From NCBI GenBank assembly GCA_022795735.1, contig JAAWHG010000013.1, positions 1 through 56,204 of the forward strand: a DNA stretch of 56,204 nt. Direction: 5' to 3'. This document shows, piece after piece, positions 33,637-44,057 of the stretch (the first letter of the stretch is position 1; each line of letters starts with the position of its first letter). The position numbers and the translations under genes were made by a program. The stretch comes from Oscillospiraceae bacterium. Its GTDB lineage: Bacteria > Bacillota > Clostridia > Oscillospirales > Oscillospiraceae. The notes beneath the pieces are model-generated. The model saw nothing but the letters and a program-made list of their open reading frames with translations, did not search any database and had not been told where the DNA came from.

Positions 33637-34269
33637 ATGCAGGATTTACTGGAGCTGCTCAAGAACAACCCGTACCCGGGGCGCGGCATCGTGATCGGGA
33701 AGGACCGGGTCTATTACTTTATCATGGGGCGCAGCGAGAACAGCCGCAACCGCGTCTTTGAGAAGACGGAGGACGGAATCCGGACCAAGGCGTTTGACGA
33801 GTCCAAGCTGACCGACCCCAGCCTCATTATTTACCATCCGGTGCGCGCCATGGGGCCGTCGCTGATTGTCACCAACGGTGACCAGACCGACACCATCCGG
33901 GACGCCGGAGACTTCCGCAAGGGGCTGATGGGCCGCGAGTACGAGCCGGACGAGCCCAACTGGACGCCCCGGATTTCCGCCATTCTCCACGCGGATGGCT
34001 CCTTTGAGCTCTCCATTTTAAAGCGAGGAGATGGACGCTGCGTCCGGGAGTTTTTCTGCTATGAGGGCTGCGACGCGGGCAAGGGCTTTTTCCTGAGCAC
34101 CTACCAGGGAGACGGCTCGCCCCTTCCCTCCTTTGCGGGCGAGCCGATTGCGGTCACCATGCCCGAGCCGGAGGCGGTGTGGAACGCGCTGAACGCCGAA
34201 AACAAGGTCTCCCTGTACGCCAACGTGGGCGGGGAGGTCAAGCTGTTTAATAAAAATCTGGGGGATTGA
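33637..34269 (+). CDS. purO: PurO-type IMP cyclohydrolase
   Basis: A 210-aa protein resembling the archaeal-type IMP cyclohydrolase, which closes FAICAR to IMP, the last step of the pathway. The N-terminus NNPYPGRGIVIG and the ENSRNRVF segment are characteristic, and the gene takes the place of the cyclohydrolase half of PurH. ATG 33637 follows AAGGAG at 8 nt. Directly downstream is the separate transformylase, so IMP formation is done by two proteins here. This pairing is known from archaea and some clostridia. Confidence 0.85.
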   Translation: MQDLLELLKNNPYPGRGIVIGKDRVYYFIMGRSENSRNRVFEKTEDGIRTKAFDESKLTDPSLIIYHPVRAMGPSLIVTNGDQTDTIRDAGDFRKGLMGREYEPDEPNWTPRISAILHADGSFELSILKRGDGRCVREFFCYEGCDAGKGFFLSTYQGDGSPLPSFAGEPIAVTMPEPEAVWNALNAENKVSLYANVGGEVKLFNKNLGD

Positions 34270-34271
34270 AC

Positions 34272-35447
34272 ATGACGGAACTGGAACTGAAATACGGCTG
34301 CAACCCCAACCAGAAGCCCGCCCGCATCTTCATGCGCGAGGGCCAACTCCCGGTCACCGTTGTCAACGGCAGGCCGGGTTATATCAATTTTCTCGACGCT
34401 TTCAACGCCTGGCAGCTGGTGCGGGAGCTGAAACAGGCCACCGGCCTGCCCGCCGCCGCCAGCTTCAAGCATGTCTCCCCCGCCGGAGCCGCCGTCGGGC
34501 GGCCGCTGGACGAGGTGGAGCGGCAGATTTATTTCGTGGAACCCGACGCGGTACTCTCCCCGATTGCCTGCGCCTATATTCGCGCGCGGGGGGCCGACCG
34601 CATGAGCTCCTACGGCGATTGGGCCGCCCTCAGCGACACCTGCGACGCGGCGACGGCGAACTACCTCAAATCCGAGGTCTCCGACGGCATCATCGCCCCC
34701 GGTTACACCCCGGAGGCGTTGGAGATTTTGAAGAGCAAGAAAAAGGGCGGCTACAACGTGGTGCAGATCGATCCCGCCTATGTGCCGGCGGAGCGGGAGG
34801 AAAAGGACGTGTTCGGGGTCACCTTCCAGCAGGGACGGAATAACTTCAAAATTGACGCCGCCTTGCTCGGCAACATTGTAACCAAAAATAAGTCCCTGCC
34901 CGAGGGGGCGCAGACCGATATGCTGATCTCCCTTATCACATTGAAATACACCCAGTCCAATTCGGTCTGCTACGTCAAGGACGGACAGACCATCGGCGTG
35001 GGGGCGGGCCAGCAGAGCCGCGTCCACTGCACCCGTCTGGCGGGCAACAAGGCCGATACCTGGTGGCTGCGCCATCACCCCAGCGTGCTGGCGTTGCAGT
35101 TTGTGGACGGCATCAGCCGCCCCGAACGGGACAACGCCATTGACGTCTACCTCTCCGACGAGTGGGAGGACGTGCTGGGCGACGGCGTCTGGCAGTCAAA
35201 ATTTAAGGTCCGTCCCGAGCCGCTCTCCACGGCGGACAAGCGGGCGTGGATTGCTAAGCAGTCCGGCGTGACGGTGGGCAGCGACGCGTTTTTCCCCTTC
35301 GGCGACAACGTGGAGCGGGCCCGCAAGAGCGGCGTGCAGTATATCGCCGAGCCGGGCGGTTCCATCCGCGACGACAACGTCATTGAGACGGCGGACCGGT
35401 ACAATATGGTTATGGCCTTTACCGGCATGAGACTTTTCCACCACTAA
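34272..35447 (+). CDS. AICAR transformylase, stand-alone
   Basis: A 391-aa protein equal to the C-terminal AICAR formyltransferase domain of PurH, transferring a formyl group from 10-formyl-THF to AICAR. The catalytic Lys-His pair is in ASFKHVSPAG, and YTQSNSVCYVKDGQTIGVGAGQQSR is also visible in parts. There is no cyclohydrolase domain. I prefer ATG 34272, with GGGGGA 7 nt upstream, over a TTG two codons before it that overlaps the purO stop. Confidence 0.93.
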   Translation: MTELELKYGCNPNQKPARIFMREGQLPVTVVNGRPGYINFLDAFNAWQLVRELKQATGLPAAASFKHVSPAGAAVGRPLDEVERQIYFVEPDAVLSPIACAYIRARGADRMSSYGDWAALSDTCDAATANYLKSEVSDGIIAPGYTPEALEILKSKKKGGYNVVQIDPAYVPAEREEKDVFGVTFQQGRNNFKIDAALLGNIVTKNKSLPEGAQTDMLISLITLKYTQSNSVCYVKDGQTIGVGAGQQSRVHCTRLAGNKADTWWLRHHPSVLALQFVDGISRPERDNAIDVYLSDEWEDVLGDGVWQSKFKVRPEPLSTADKRAWIAKQSGVTVGSDAFFPFGDNVERARKSGVQYIAEPGGSIRDDNVIETADRYNMVMAFTGMRLFHH

Positions 35448-35467
35448 AGCGCGCAAGGAGGCAGAGC

Positions 35468-36751
35468 ATGAAGATAATGGTTGTGGGCGGCGGCGGCCGC
35501 GAACACGCGATCATCAAAAAGCTGAAGGAAAACCCGGAGGCGGAGACCATCTATGCCCTTCCCGGCAACGGCGGCATCGCCGCCGACGCCGTCTGCGTTC
35601 CCGAAATCGGAGCCAAGGACATCGTGGCCATCGCGCGGTTTGCCCGGGAGAAGGAGATCGACTTCGCGGTGGTCGCGCCCGACGACCCGCTGGTGCTGGG
35701 AGCGGTGGACGCGCTGGAAGCGGTCGGCGTGCCCTGCTTCGGGCCGAGGCGGGAGGCGGCGGTCATTGAGGGGAGCAAGGTGTTCTCCAAAGACCTGATG
35801 AAAAAGTACGGCATCCCGACGGCGGCCTACGAGGCTTTCTCCGACATGGACAGCGCCCTCGCTTACCTGGAAACCGCGCCCATGCCCGCCGTCATCAAGG
35901 CGGATGGACTGGCCCTGGGCAAGGGAGTTGTCATCGCCCAGAATTTGGACGAGGCCAGGGCGGCGGTCCAATCCATCATGGCCGGCAAGAAGTTCGGCGC
36001 GGCGGGGGACCAGATCGTCATCGAGGAGTTTATGACCGGGCCGGAGGTGACGGTGCTGAGCTTTACCGACGGGGAGGTGGTGGTCCCGATGGTCTCGTCC
36101 ATGGACCACAAGCGGGCGCTGGACGGCGATCAGGGACCCAATACCGGCGGCATGGGCACCATTGCGCCCAACCCCTATTACACCCCCGCCGTCGCCAAGC
36201 GGTGCATGGAGGAAATCTTCCTCCCCACTCTCCACGCGATGAACGCCGAGGGGCGTACCTTCCGGGGCTGTCTCTACTTTGGCCTGATGATTACCCGCGA
36301 TGGGCCCAAGGTCATTGAATACAACTGCCGCTTTGGGGACCCCGAGACCCAGGTGGTGCTTCCGCTGCTCAAAACCGATCTGCTCACCGTTATGCAGGCT
36401 GCCGTCCACGGGACGCTGGGCGAGATGAATATCGAATGGTCCGACGGGGCCGCCGCCTGCGTCATTCTGGCCTCGGAGGGCTACCCGGGCTCCTATGAGA
36501 AGGGCAAGCCCATCACATTGCCCGGCGATCTGCCCGGCAACGTGACGGTCTACCACGCCGGAGACAAGCTGGCCGACGACGGGACGCTGCTGACCAACGG
36601 GGGCCGGGTGCTGGGGGTCACCGCCTGCGCGCCCACCCTGGAGGCGGCCCTTGAGGACGCCTATGAGGCGGCTGGCAAGGTCGATTTCGCGGGCAAACAG
36701 TTCCGCAGTGACATTGGCTTTCTGGCGCTGGCCGCAAAAGGGAGACGGTAA
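35468..36751 (+). CDS. purD: GAR synthetase
   Basis: A 427-aa ATP-grasp ligase joining glycine to phosphoribosylamine. VVGGGGREHAI at the start, the ADGLALGKGVVIA ATP loop, and DQGPNTGGMGTI are diagnostic. AAGGAGGC precedes ATG 35468. The stop TAA shares its last A with the purL ATG. Confidence 0.97.
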   Translation: MKIMVVGGGGREHAIIKKLKENPEAETIYALPGNGGIAADAVCVPEIGAKDIVAIARFAREKEIDFAVVAPDDPLVLGAVDALEAVGVPCFGPRREAAVIEGSKVFSKDLMKKYGIPTAAYEAFSDMDSALAYLETAPMPAVIKADGLALGKGVVIAQNLDEARAAVQSIMAGKKFGAAGDQIVIEEFMTGPEVTVLSFTDGEVVVPMVSSMDHKRALDGDQGPNTGGMGTIAPNPYYTPAVAKRCMEEIFLPTLHAMNAEGRTFRGCLYFGLMITRDGPKVIEYNCRFGDPETQVVLPLLKTDLLTVMQAAVHGTLGEMNIEWSDGAAACVILASEGYPGSYEKGKPITLPGDLPGNVTVYHAGDKLADDGTLLTNGGRVLGVTACAPTLEAALEDAYEAAGKVDFAGKQFRSDIGFLALAAKGRR

Positions 36752-39700
36752 TGGTACGCAGAATTTATGTAGAAAAAAAGCCTCCGCTGCGCCAGGAGGC
36801 TGCGGCCTTGCTGAGCGAGCTGCGAAACATACTGGGTATCACGGCGCTGACCGGCCTGCGGCTGCTCAACCGCTACGACGTGGAGGGGTTGGACGAGGCG
36901 GCGTTCGGACAGGCGGTGCGGACCGTCTTCTCCGAGCCGCAGGTGGACGACGTCTATGAAGCGCGCCCCGCAGGAAACGCGTTTGCCGTGGAATATCTGC
37001 CCGGGCAGTACGACCAGCGGGCCGACTCCGCCAGCCAGTGCATTCAGCTGATAACGGGGGACGAACGGCCCGCCGTGCGCACCGCAAAGGTCTATCTGCT
37101 CGAAGGACCGGTTTCCCAGGAGGAACTGGCCCGGATCAAGAGCTATGCCGTCAACCCGGTGGAGGCCCGTGAGGCCGCCCTGGAACCGGTAGAAACGCTG
37201 CGGGCGGAACACCCGCAGCCCGCAGCCGTCGAAACCCTCTCCGGCTTCACCGCCCTGGGCGAGACCGGCCTGGAGGCCCTGCTGGAACGGCTGGGACTGG
37301 CGATGGATTTGGATGATCTTCGGTTTTTACAGGGCTATTTCCGGGACGAGGAACAACGCGACCCCACCGTGACCGAGGTGCGGGTGGTGGACACCTATTG
37401 GTCCGACCACTGCCGCCACACCACCTTCTCCACCCACATTGACGGCGCGGAGCTTGGAGACGGGACGGTCCGGGCCGCCTATGAACGTTATCTCGCGGCG
37501 CGCGAGGAGGTCTACGGCGCGGCGGCGGCCAAGCGGCCCCAGACGCTGATGGACATTGCCACGATTGGCGCGAAGACGCTGAAAAAGCGCGGCCTGCTTC
37601 CCGAGCTGGACGAGAGCGAGGAGATCAACGCCTGCTCCATCCACATGGACGCCGAGGTCAACGGGGAGCACCAGGACTGGCTGCTCATGTTCAAAAACGA
37701 AACCCACAACCACCCGACCGAGATCGAGCCCTTCGGCGGCGCGGCCACCTGCATCGGCGGCTGCATCCGGGACCCCCTCTCCGGCCGGGCCTACGTGCAT
37801 CAGGCCATGCGGGTCACCGGCGGCGGGGACCCGAGAACTCCCTTCGCCGACACCGTCGAGGGACGGCTGCCCCAGCGCAAGCTGGCACAGACCGCCGCGG
37901 CGGGGTATTCCTCCTACGGCAATCAGATCGGCCTTGCCACCGGACACGTGGCCGAGGTCTACCACCCCGGCTACATCGCCAAGCGGCTGGAGTGCGGCGC
38001 GGTGGTGGGGGCGGCTCCGGCGGAGCATGTCCGGCGGGAGGTTCCCGCCCCCGGCGACGTGGTGATACTGCTGGGCGGACGGACCGGACGGGACGGCATC
38101 GGCGGCGCGACGGGCTCCTCCAAGAGTCACAACACCGCTTCGCTGTCCACCATGGCCAGCGAGGTACAGAAGGGCAATGCCCCCGAGGAGCGCAAGCTGC
38201 AGCGGCTGTTCCGGGACGGACGGGTGACCCGGATGATTAAGCGGTGCAACGACTTTGGCGCGGGCGGCGTGTCGGTTGCCATTGGAGAGCTGGCTGAAGG
38301 GCTGGAAATCGAGCTGGACGCCGTGCGCAAGAAATACGACGGGCTGGACGGCACCGAGCTTGCCATTTCCGAGAGTCAGGAGCGAATGGCCGCGGTGGTT
38401 GCCCCGGAGGACGCCGAAGCCCTCATTGCCGCCGCTGCGGCGGAAAATTTGGAGGCGTACCGCGTGGCAACGGTTACCGAAAGCCCCCGGATGGTCATGC
38501 GGTGGCGGGGAGAGACCATCGTCAATTTGAGTCGGGCCTTTTTGAACACCAACGGCGCGGTCAAGCATGCTGCCGTCCGGGTGGATGAAACGGACCGCGC
38601 CGCGTTGGCGCGGCCGCTGTTCCGCGACCTCCGGGAGATGGCGTCCAGTCTGAAATGCGCCTCCCGGCGCGGGCTGGCCGAGCGGTTCGACGCCACCATC
38701 GGCGCGGGAAGCGTCCTCATGCCCTTCGGCGGCAGGACCCAGCGCACCCCGGCGCAGGCCATGGCGGCGCTGCTGCCAGTGCTGCCCGGAGAGGAAACCG
38801 CCGCGTGCTCGGTCATGGCCTGGGGCTTCGACCCGGACCGGACGTCGGCGGACCCCTACGCCGGGGCGAAGGACAGCGTGGTTGTCTCGGTCGCCAAAAT
38901 CGTGGCCGCCGGGGCCGATTATAAAAAGGCATATCTGACGTTGCAGGAGTTTTTTGAGCGGCTGCGGGACGACCCGGTTCGTTGGGGCAAGCCCTTCGCG
39001 GCGCTGTTGGGAGCGTTGGACGCGCAGCTTGATTTGGGAATCGCCGCCATCGGCGGGAAGGACTCCATGTCGGGCTCCTTCAACGACCTCGACGTGCCGC
39101 CCACTTTGATTTCCTTTGCCATTGCCCCCGCAGGGGCGGGGGACGTGCTGAGCCCCGAGTTCAAGAAGGCGGGCCATCCGGTCTACCGCTTCGCCCCCCG
39201 GGATGGTTCCGCCGGGAGTCTGAAGCAATGCTGGGAGGGATTCCGTGCCCTCTGCCGGGCGGGCAAGGTGGAGGCCGCATGGGCGGAGGAGCACGGCGCG
39301 GGCGAGGCCGTCATGAACATGTCCTTCGGCAACCGGGTCGGTTTCCGCGCCTCCGGCACCGGCGTTGACTGGTATCTTCCCTGCCCCGGCGCGATTATCG
39401 CCGAGCTGAAGGAAGAAATCAACGAACCGGACGCCGTCTGTATCGGCTTCACCACGGAAGAGCCTGTTGTGACAACCGGCGGGGATTCCGTTTCCATCGA
39501 CAAGCTGTTGGCGTTGAACGAAGCGGTTTTGGAGGGGGTCTACCCCAACCGCGCCCCCGTGGACGGAATGGCCCCGGTTTTGGAGGCCGCTCCCGTTGCG
39601 CGGACGGCGCCCAAGCTGGGGATTGCCAAGCCTAAAGTCCTGATTCCCGTCTTCCCCGGCACCAACTGCGAGTATGACAGCGCCCGCGCCGTCTTGCGGG

Positions 39701-40425
39701 CGGGGCTGGACGCCGAAACCCTGGTGCTCAACAACCAGTCGGCCCAAGGCGTGGCCGATTCGGTGGACCGCTTTGTCCGGGCAGCAGGGGAAAGTCAGAT
39801 TATCTTCCTGCCGGGCGGTTTTTCGGCGGGCGACGAACCCGACGGGTCGGGCAAGTTCATCACCGCCTTTTTCCGCAGCGCCGCCGTGACCGAAGCGGTG
39901 ACGCGCCTGCTCCGGGATCGGGACGGATTGATGCTGGGCATCTGCAACGGCTTCCAGGCCCTGATTAAGCTGGGGCTGCTCCCCTTCGGTGAAATTCGTG
40001 AGACCGACGCGGACTGCCCGACGCTGAGTTATAACGTGATTGGCCGCCATCAGTCCCGCATTGTCCGCACCCGGGTCGCCTCCAACCGTTCGCCCTGGCT
40101 GGCGAAGCGGAGGGTTGGCGATGTGGTGAGCGTTCCCATTTCCCACGGCGAGGGCCGTTTCCTCTGCCCGCCCAGCCTGCTGCAAAAGCTGGCGGACAAC
40201 GGACAGCTTGCGACCCAATATGTGGACATGGACGGCGCGCCGTCTATGGACGTGGAGAGCAACCCCAACGGCTCGGTGTGGGCGGTGGAGGGTGTCACCA
40301 GCCCCGACGGCCGGGTGTTCGGCAAAATGGGTCACAGCGAGCGCGTGGGGCCGGAGCTGTATAAAAACGTTCCGGGCGATTACAATCTGGGCCTGTTCGA
40401 GGCTGCAAAGGACTATTTTGCCTGA
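36751..40425 (+). CDS. purL: FGAM synthase, single chain
   Basis: A 1224-aa phosphoribosylformylglycinamidine synthase with synthetase and glutaminase in one polypeptide, as in the clostridial long form; no purQ or purS is needed. The N-terminal PurS-like region spans about 1-150. DTYWSDHCRHTTF near 213 and ETHNHPTEIEPFGGAAT near 316 mark the ATP-binding synthetase half. The C-terminal class I glutaminase begins near 950, with nucleophile Cys1065 in GICNGFQAL and His in SHGEGRF. It starts on the last base of the purD stop. Confidence 0.96.
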   Translation: MVRRIYVEKKPPLRQEAAALLSELRNILGITALTGLRLLNRYDVEGLDEAAFGQAVRTVFSEPQVDDVYEARPAGNAFAVEYLPGQYDQRADSASQCIQLITGDERPAVRTAKVYLLEGPVSQEELARIKSYAVNPVEAREAALEPVETLRAEHPQPAAVETLSGFTALGETGLEALLERLGLAMDLDDLRFLQGYFRDEEQRDPTVTEVRVVDTYWSDHCRHTTFSTHIDGAELGDGTVRAAYERYLAAREEVYGAAAAKRPQTLMDIATIGAKTLKKRGLLPELDESEEINACSIHMDAEVNGEHQDWLLMFKNETHNHPTEIEPFGGAATCIGGCIRDPLSGRAYVHQAMRVTGGGDPRTPFADTVEGRLPQRKLAQTAAAGYSSYGNQIGLATGHVAEVYHPGYIAKRLECGAVVGAAPAEHVRREVPAPGDVVILLGGRTGRDGIGGATGSSKSHNTASLSTMASEVQKGNAPEERKLQRLFRDGRVTRMIKRCNDFGAGGVSVAIGELAEGLEIELDAVRKKYDGLDGTELAISESQERMAAVVAPEDAEALIAAAAAENLEAYRVATVTESPRMVMRWRGETIVNLSRAFLNTNGAVKHAAVRVDETDRAALARPLFRDLREMASSLKCASRRGLAERFDATIGAGSVLMPFGGRTQRTPAQAMAALLPVLPGEETAACSVMAWGFDPDRTSADPYAGAKDSVVVSVAKIVAAGADYKKAYLTLQEFFERLRDDPVRWGKPFAALLGALDAQLDLGIAAIGGKDSMSGSFNDLDVPPTLISFAIAPAGAGDVLSPEFKKAGHPVYRFAPRDGSAGSLKQCWEGFRALCRAGKVEAAWAEEHGAGEAVMNMSFGNRVGFRASGTGVDWYLPCPGAIIAELKEEINEPDAVCIGFTTEEPVVTTGGDSVSIDKLLALNEAVLEGVYPNRAPVDGMAPVLEAAPVARTAPKLGIAKPKVLIPVFPGTNCEYDSARAVLRAGLDAETLVLNNQSAQGVADSVDRFVRAAGESQIIFLPGGFSAGDEPDGSGKFITAFFRSAAVTEAVTRLLRDRDGLMLGICNGFQALIKLGLLPFGEIRETDADCPTLSYNVIGRHQSRIVRTRVASNRSPWLAKRRVGDVVSVPISHGEGRFLCPPSLLQKLADNGQLATQYVDMDGAPSMDVESNPNGSVWAVEGVTSPDGRVFGKMGHSERVGPELYKNVPGDYNLGLFEAAKDYFA

Positions 40426-40440
40426 CGAAAGGAGACTATC

Positions 40441-41949
40441 ATGGCTTACTTTTTTACAGAACCCTCCCGCACCTTCAGCGAATATCTGCTCGTGCCCGGC
40501 TACTCCTCCGCCGAGTGCGTCCCGGCGAATGTCTCCCTGAAGACGCCGGTGGTCAAGTACCGCAAGGGAGAGGAGTGCCCGCTGACCATGAACGTCCCGA
40601 TGGTCTCCGCCGTCATGCAGGCGGTGTCGGGCGAAAAGATGGGGGTCGGGCTGGCCCGTGAGGGCGGGATTGCTTTTATCTACGTCTCCCAGCCCGTCGA
40701 ACAGCAGGCTGCCATGGTCCGTCAGGTCAAAAACTACAAGGCCGGTTTCGTCACCAGCGACACCAACCTCAGGGTGGGGGACACGCTGGCGGAGGTGCTC
40801 GCCCTCAAGGAGCGGTCGGGCCACTCCACCATGCCGGTTACAGACGACGGCACTGGGGCGGGCAAGCTGTTGGGGCTGGTCACCAGCCGGGACTACCGCG
40901 TCAGCCGCATGGACCCGTCGGCGCGGGTGGAGACCTTTATGACCCCCATTGAAAAGCTGATTACCGCGCCCGAAGGCATCAGCCTCTCGGAGGCCAACGA
41001 CATTCTGTGGGACCGCAAGCTCAACGCGCTGCCCATCGTCGCCAAAGACGGGCGGCTGTCCAGCATCGTCTTCCGGAAGGACTACGACAGCCACAAGGAC
41101 AACCCGTTGGAGCTGCTGGACGGCCAGAAGCGTTATGTGGTGGGGGCCGGTATCAACACGCGGGACTATGAACAGCGGGTCCCCGCGCTGGTCGAGGCCG
41201 GTGTGGACGTGCTGGTCATCGACTCGTCGGAGGGATACTCCGAATGGCAGGCCAGGACGCTGAAGTGGATTCGGGCCCGTTACGGCGACAGCGTCAAGGT
41301 GGGCGCGGGCAATGTGGTGGACGGCGAGGGTTTCCGTTTTCTGGCCGGGGCCGGGGCGGACTTCGTCAAGGTCGGCATCGGCGGCGGCTCCATCTGCATC
41401 ACCCGCGAGACCAAGGGCATTGGACGGGGTCAGGCTACGGCGGTCATCGACGTGGCGCGGGCCCGCGATCAGTATCTGGAAGAAACCGGCGTCTATGTAC
41501 CCATCTGCGCCGACGGCGGCATCGTACAGGATTATCATATCACGCTGGCACTGGCGATGGGGGCGGACTTCTGCATGCTGGGACGCTATTTCTCCCGGTT
41601 TGATGAGAGCCCGTCGGCCAAGGTCCTCATCGGCGGCAGCTACATGAAGGAGTACTGGGGCGAGGGCAGCGCCAGGGCCCGCAACTGGCAGCGCTACGAC
41701 CTGGGCGGCGATAAGAAGCTCAGCTTCGAGGAAGGGGTTGACTCCTACGTCCCCTACGCCGGGTCGCTGTCCAGCGGCATAGCGACCACTTTAGCAAAGG
41801 TCCGGTCCACCATGTGCAACTGCGGCGCGCTGACCATCCCCGAACTGCGCGACAAGGCCAAGCTGACGCTGGTGTCGTCGGTGTCCATCGTCGAGGGCGG
41901 CGCGCACGACGTGCTGCTTAAGGACACCACCAAGGGCGGCGGACGGTAA
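40441..41949 (+). CDS. guaB: IMP dehydrogenase
   Basis: A 502-aa enzyme oxidising IMP to XMP, committing the pathway to GMP. The TIM barrel is split by two CBS domains at about 95-215. The active-site loop is [18 protein letters not shown] with Cys319. This loop differs from the common GSICTTR form and is closer to the variant with Ile after Cys. AAAGGAG precedes ATG 40441. It ends the purine operon, 24 bp before a 19-bp terminator. Confidence 0.94.
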   Translation: MAYFFTEPSRTFSEYLLVPGYSSAECVPANVSLKTPVVKYRKGEECPLTMNVPMVSAVMQAVSGEKMGVGLAREGGIAFIYVSQPVEQQAAMVRQVKNYKAGFVTSDTNLRVGDTLAEVLALKERSGHSTMPVTDDGTGAGKLLGLVTSRDYRVSRMDPSARVETFMTPIEKLITAPEGISLSEANDILWDRKLNALPIVAKDGRLSSIVFRKDYDSHKDNPLELLDGQKRYVVGAGINTRDYEQRVPALVEAGVDVLVIDSSEGYSEWQARTLKWIRARYGDSVKVGAGNVVDGEGFRFLAGAGADFVKVGIGGGSICITRETKGIGRGQATAVIDVARARDQYLEETGVYVPICADGGIVQDYHITLALAMGADFCMLGRYFSRFDESPSAKVLIGGSYMKEYWGEGSARARNWQRYDLGGDKKLSFEEGVDSYVPYAGSLSSGIATTLAKVRSTMCNCGALTIPELRDKAKLTLVSSVSIVEGGAHDVLLKDTTKGGGR

Positions 41950-41972
41950 GAAAACGATTTGCTGCTTGATTG

Positions 41973-42017
41973 AAAACGCGCGCCTGTTCCCATACAGTGG
42001 GAACAGGCGCGCGTTTT
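41973..42017 (+). terminator. 19-bp bidirectional terminator, guaB/metG
   Basis: A perfect 19-bp stem (41973-41991 with 41999-42017) around a 7-nt loop begins with AAAA and ends with TTTT, so it serves both convergent transcripts. Confidence 0.93.
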
Positions 42018-42028
42018 GTAGGGGGTGG

Positions 42029-43993
42029 TCAGCACAGCTTTGCGCCCGCCGGGATGGCGTCGTTCAGCATTAACAGGTTGAGCTGCTCCGCGCCTTTTTC
42101 CTTGTGGACGGCGGAAATCAGCATGCCGCAGCTATCCAGGCCCATCATTTTGCGCGGTGGGAGGTTGACGATGGCAACCAGCGTCTTGCCCACCAATTCC
42201 TCGGGCTTGTAATACATGGCGATGCCGGACAGAATTTGCCGGTCGGTCCCGGTGCCGTCGTCCAGGGTGAACTTCAGCAGCTTATTGGACTTTTTCACCG
42301 GTTCGCAGGCTTTGACCTTGACCACCCGGAAATCGCTTTTGCAGAAGGTGTCGAAATCCACCGTTTCCTCCGCCTGCGGCTCAAGCTCCAGGGCAGGCAG
42401 GGCGGCTTTTTTTGCCTCGGCCTCGGCGGCCTCCAGCTCGGCCAGGGCCTTGTCCATCTCCAAGCGAGGGAACAGATTTTCGCCCTTGGACACCGTTGTC
42501 GTGGGGGGGAGGCTGCCCCACCGGGCCGCGCTGTCCCAGGTCTGGACGTCTGGGCCGGCGCCGGTCTGGGCAAACAGCTTTTCCATAGACGACGGCATAA
42601 AGGGGGTCAGGAGAATGGCGCAGATACGGGTGGACTCCAAGAGGTTGTACATGACGCGGGCCAGCCGCGCGCCGTTGGCCTCCATATCCTTGGCCAGCGT
42701 CCAGGGGGCGTTCTCGTCGATATACTTGTTGGCACGCTGGATGACCTTGAAGACCTCCTCCAACGCCTTGTGGGGGGCGAAGGTATCCATGTCCGCCGCG
42801 TACCGCGCGCGGAGGCCGGCGGCCAGGGCGGTCAGCTCCCCGTCGGCCTCGGGCTGCTCCAGCTGGTCGGCGGGGAGGGTCCCGCCGAAGTACTTCTCAA
42901 CCATGGCGGTGGTGCGGGAGACCAGGTTGCCCAGGTCGTTGGCGAGATCGGTGTTGATGGTCTGAATCAGGGCCTCGTTGGAGAAATTTCCGTCGGAACC
43001 GAAGGGGAAGGTCCGCATCAGGAAGAAACGCAGGGCGTCCACTCCGAATTTCTCGGCCAGGATATAGGGGTCCACCACGTTGCCCTTGGACTTGGACATC
43101 TTGCCCCCGTCGAGCAGCAGCCAGCCGTGGCCGAAGACGTGCTTGGGCAGCGGCTCGCCCAGGCTCATGAGCATGGCGGGCCAGATGATGGAGTGGAAGC
43201 GGACGATTTCCTTGCCGACGATGTTGATGCCGGGCCACCACTTATGATAGTCGTCGTAGCGGTTGTTCTCATAGCCCAGGGCGGTGATATAGTTGCTGAG
43301 GGCGTCCACCCAGACGTAGACCACGTGCTTGGGGTCGAAGTCCACCGGAATGCCCCAGGTGAAGGAGGTGCGGGAGACACAAAGGTCTTCCAGCCCGGGG
43401 TCGATGAAGTTGCGGACCATTTCGTTGACCCGGGACCGGGGCTGAAGGAAGTCGGTATTTTCCAGCAGGTCGCGGATTTTTCCGGCGTACTTGCTGAGGC
43501 GGAAGAAGTAGGCCTCCTCCTCGGCGTCCGCGACGGGACGTCCGCAGTCGGGGCAGCAGCCGTCCTTGAGTTGGCTGTCGGTCCAGAAGGACTCGCAGGG
43601 CTTGCAGTATTTGCCCTTATAGACCCCTTTATAGATGTCGCCGTTGTCATAGAGGCGTTTGAAAATGCGCTGGATGGCCTTGACATGGTAATCGTCGGTG
43701 GTGCGGATGAAGCGGTCGTTGGAGATGTTCATCAGCTTCCAGAGGTCTTTGACCCCGCGCGGGCCCTCGACAATGGCGTCCACAAATGCTTTTGGGGTGA
43801 CGTTTGCCTCGCGCGCCTTGTCCTCAATCTTCTGGCCGTGCTCGTCGGTGCCGGTGAGGAAGAGGACTTCTTCCCCTCTGAGACGGTGGTAACGGGCCAG
43901 GGTGTCGGTGGCGACGGTGCAGTAGGTGTGGCCTATGTGCAGGCGGTCGGACGGGTAATAGATTGGCGTGGTCAGATAACAGGTCTCGCTCAT
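42029..43993 (-). CDS. metG: Methionyl-tRNA synthetase
   Basis: A 654-aa class I synthetase charging tRNA-Met. The N-terminus has TTPIYYPSDRLHIGHTY (HIGH motif). A zinc knuckle of the CxxC...CxxC form (CKPCES, CCPDCG) lies near 125-150. GGKMSKSKGN is the KMSKS loop, near 300. The C-terminal 110 residues are the EMAP/Trbp111 tRNA-binding domain (FRVVKVKACEPVKKSNKLL). GGAGG lies 10 nt before ATG 43993. No T-box is recognisable in the short leader. Confidence 0.97.
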   Translation of the reverse strand: MSETCYLTTPIYYPSDRLHIGHTYCTVATDTLARYHRLRGEEVLFLTGTDEHGQKIEDKAREANVTPKAFVDAIVEGPRGVKDLWKLMNISNDRFIRTTDDYHVKAIQRIFKRLYDNGDIYKGVYKGKYCKPCESFWTDSQLKDGCCPDCGRPVADAEEEAYFFRLSKYAGKIRDLLENTDFLQPRSRVNEMVRNFIDPGLEDLCVSRTSFTWGIPVDFDPKHVVYVWVDALSNYITALGYENNRYDDYHKWWPGINIVGKEIVRFHSIIWPAMLMSLGEPLPKHVFGHGWLLLDGGKMSKSKGNVVDPYILAEKFGVDALRFFLMRTFPFGSDGNFSNEALIQTINTDLANDLGNLVSRTTAMVEKYFGGTLPADQLEQPEADGELTALAAGLRARYAADMDTFAPHKALEEVFKVIQRANKYIDENAPWTLAKDMEANGARLARVMYNLLESTRICAILLTPFMPSSMEKLFAQTGAGPDVQTWDSAARWGSLPPTTTVSKGENLFPRLEMDKALAELEAAEAEAKKAALPALELEPQAEETVDFDTFCKSDFRVVKVKACEPVKKSNKLLKFTLDDGTGTDRQILSGIAMYYKPEELVGKTLVAIVNLPPRKMMGLDSCGMLISAVHKEKGAEQLNLLMLNDAIPAGAKLC

Positions 43994-44028
43994 TTTGCGT
44001 TTCCTCCGTAAATCCGTTTTGGCAAATT

Positions 44029-44057
44029 ATTATATAGTATAGCAAGCTTTTTGAAAA
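44029..44057 (-). promoter_or_regulatory. Promoter of metG
   Basis: On the minus strand TTTTCA (44052-44057) and TATAAT (44029-44034) are 17 bp apart, about 36 bp before metG. Confidence 0.55.

Noticed and set aside
37327-41538. A minus-strand reading frame of about 1400 codons opposite purL and guaB
   Set aside because: It is the antisense shadow of two well-recognised GC-rich genes, lacks a ribosome site and shows no domain pattern.
42104-44011. A long plus-strand frame opposite metG
   Set aside because: It mirrors metG codons and contains no recognisable motif.
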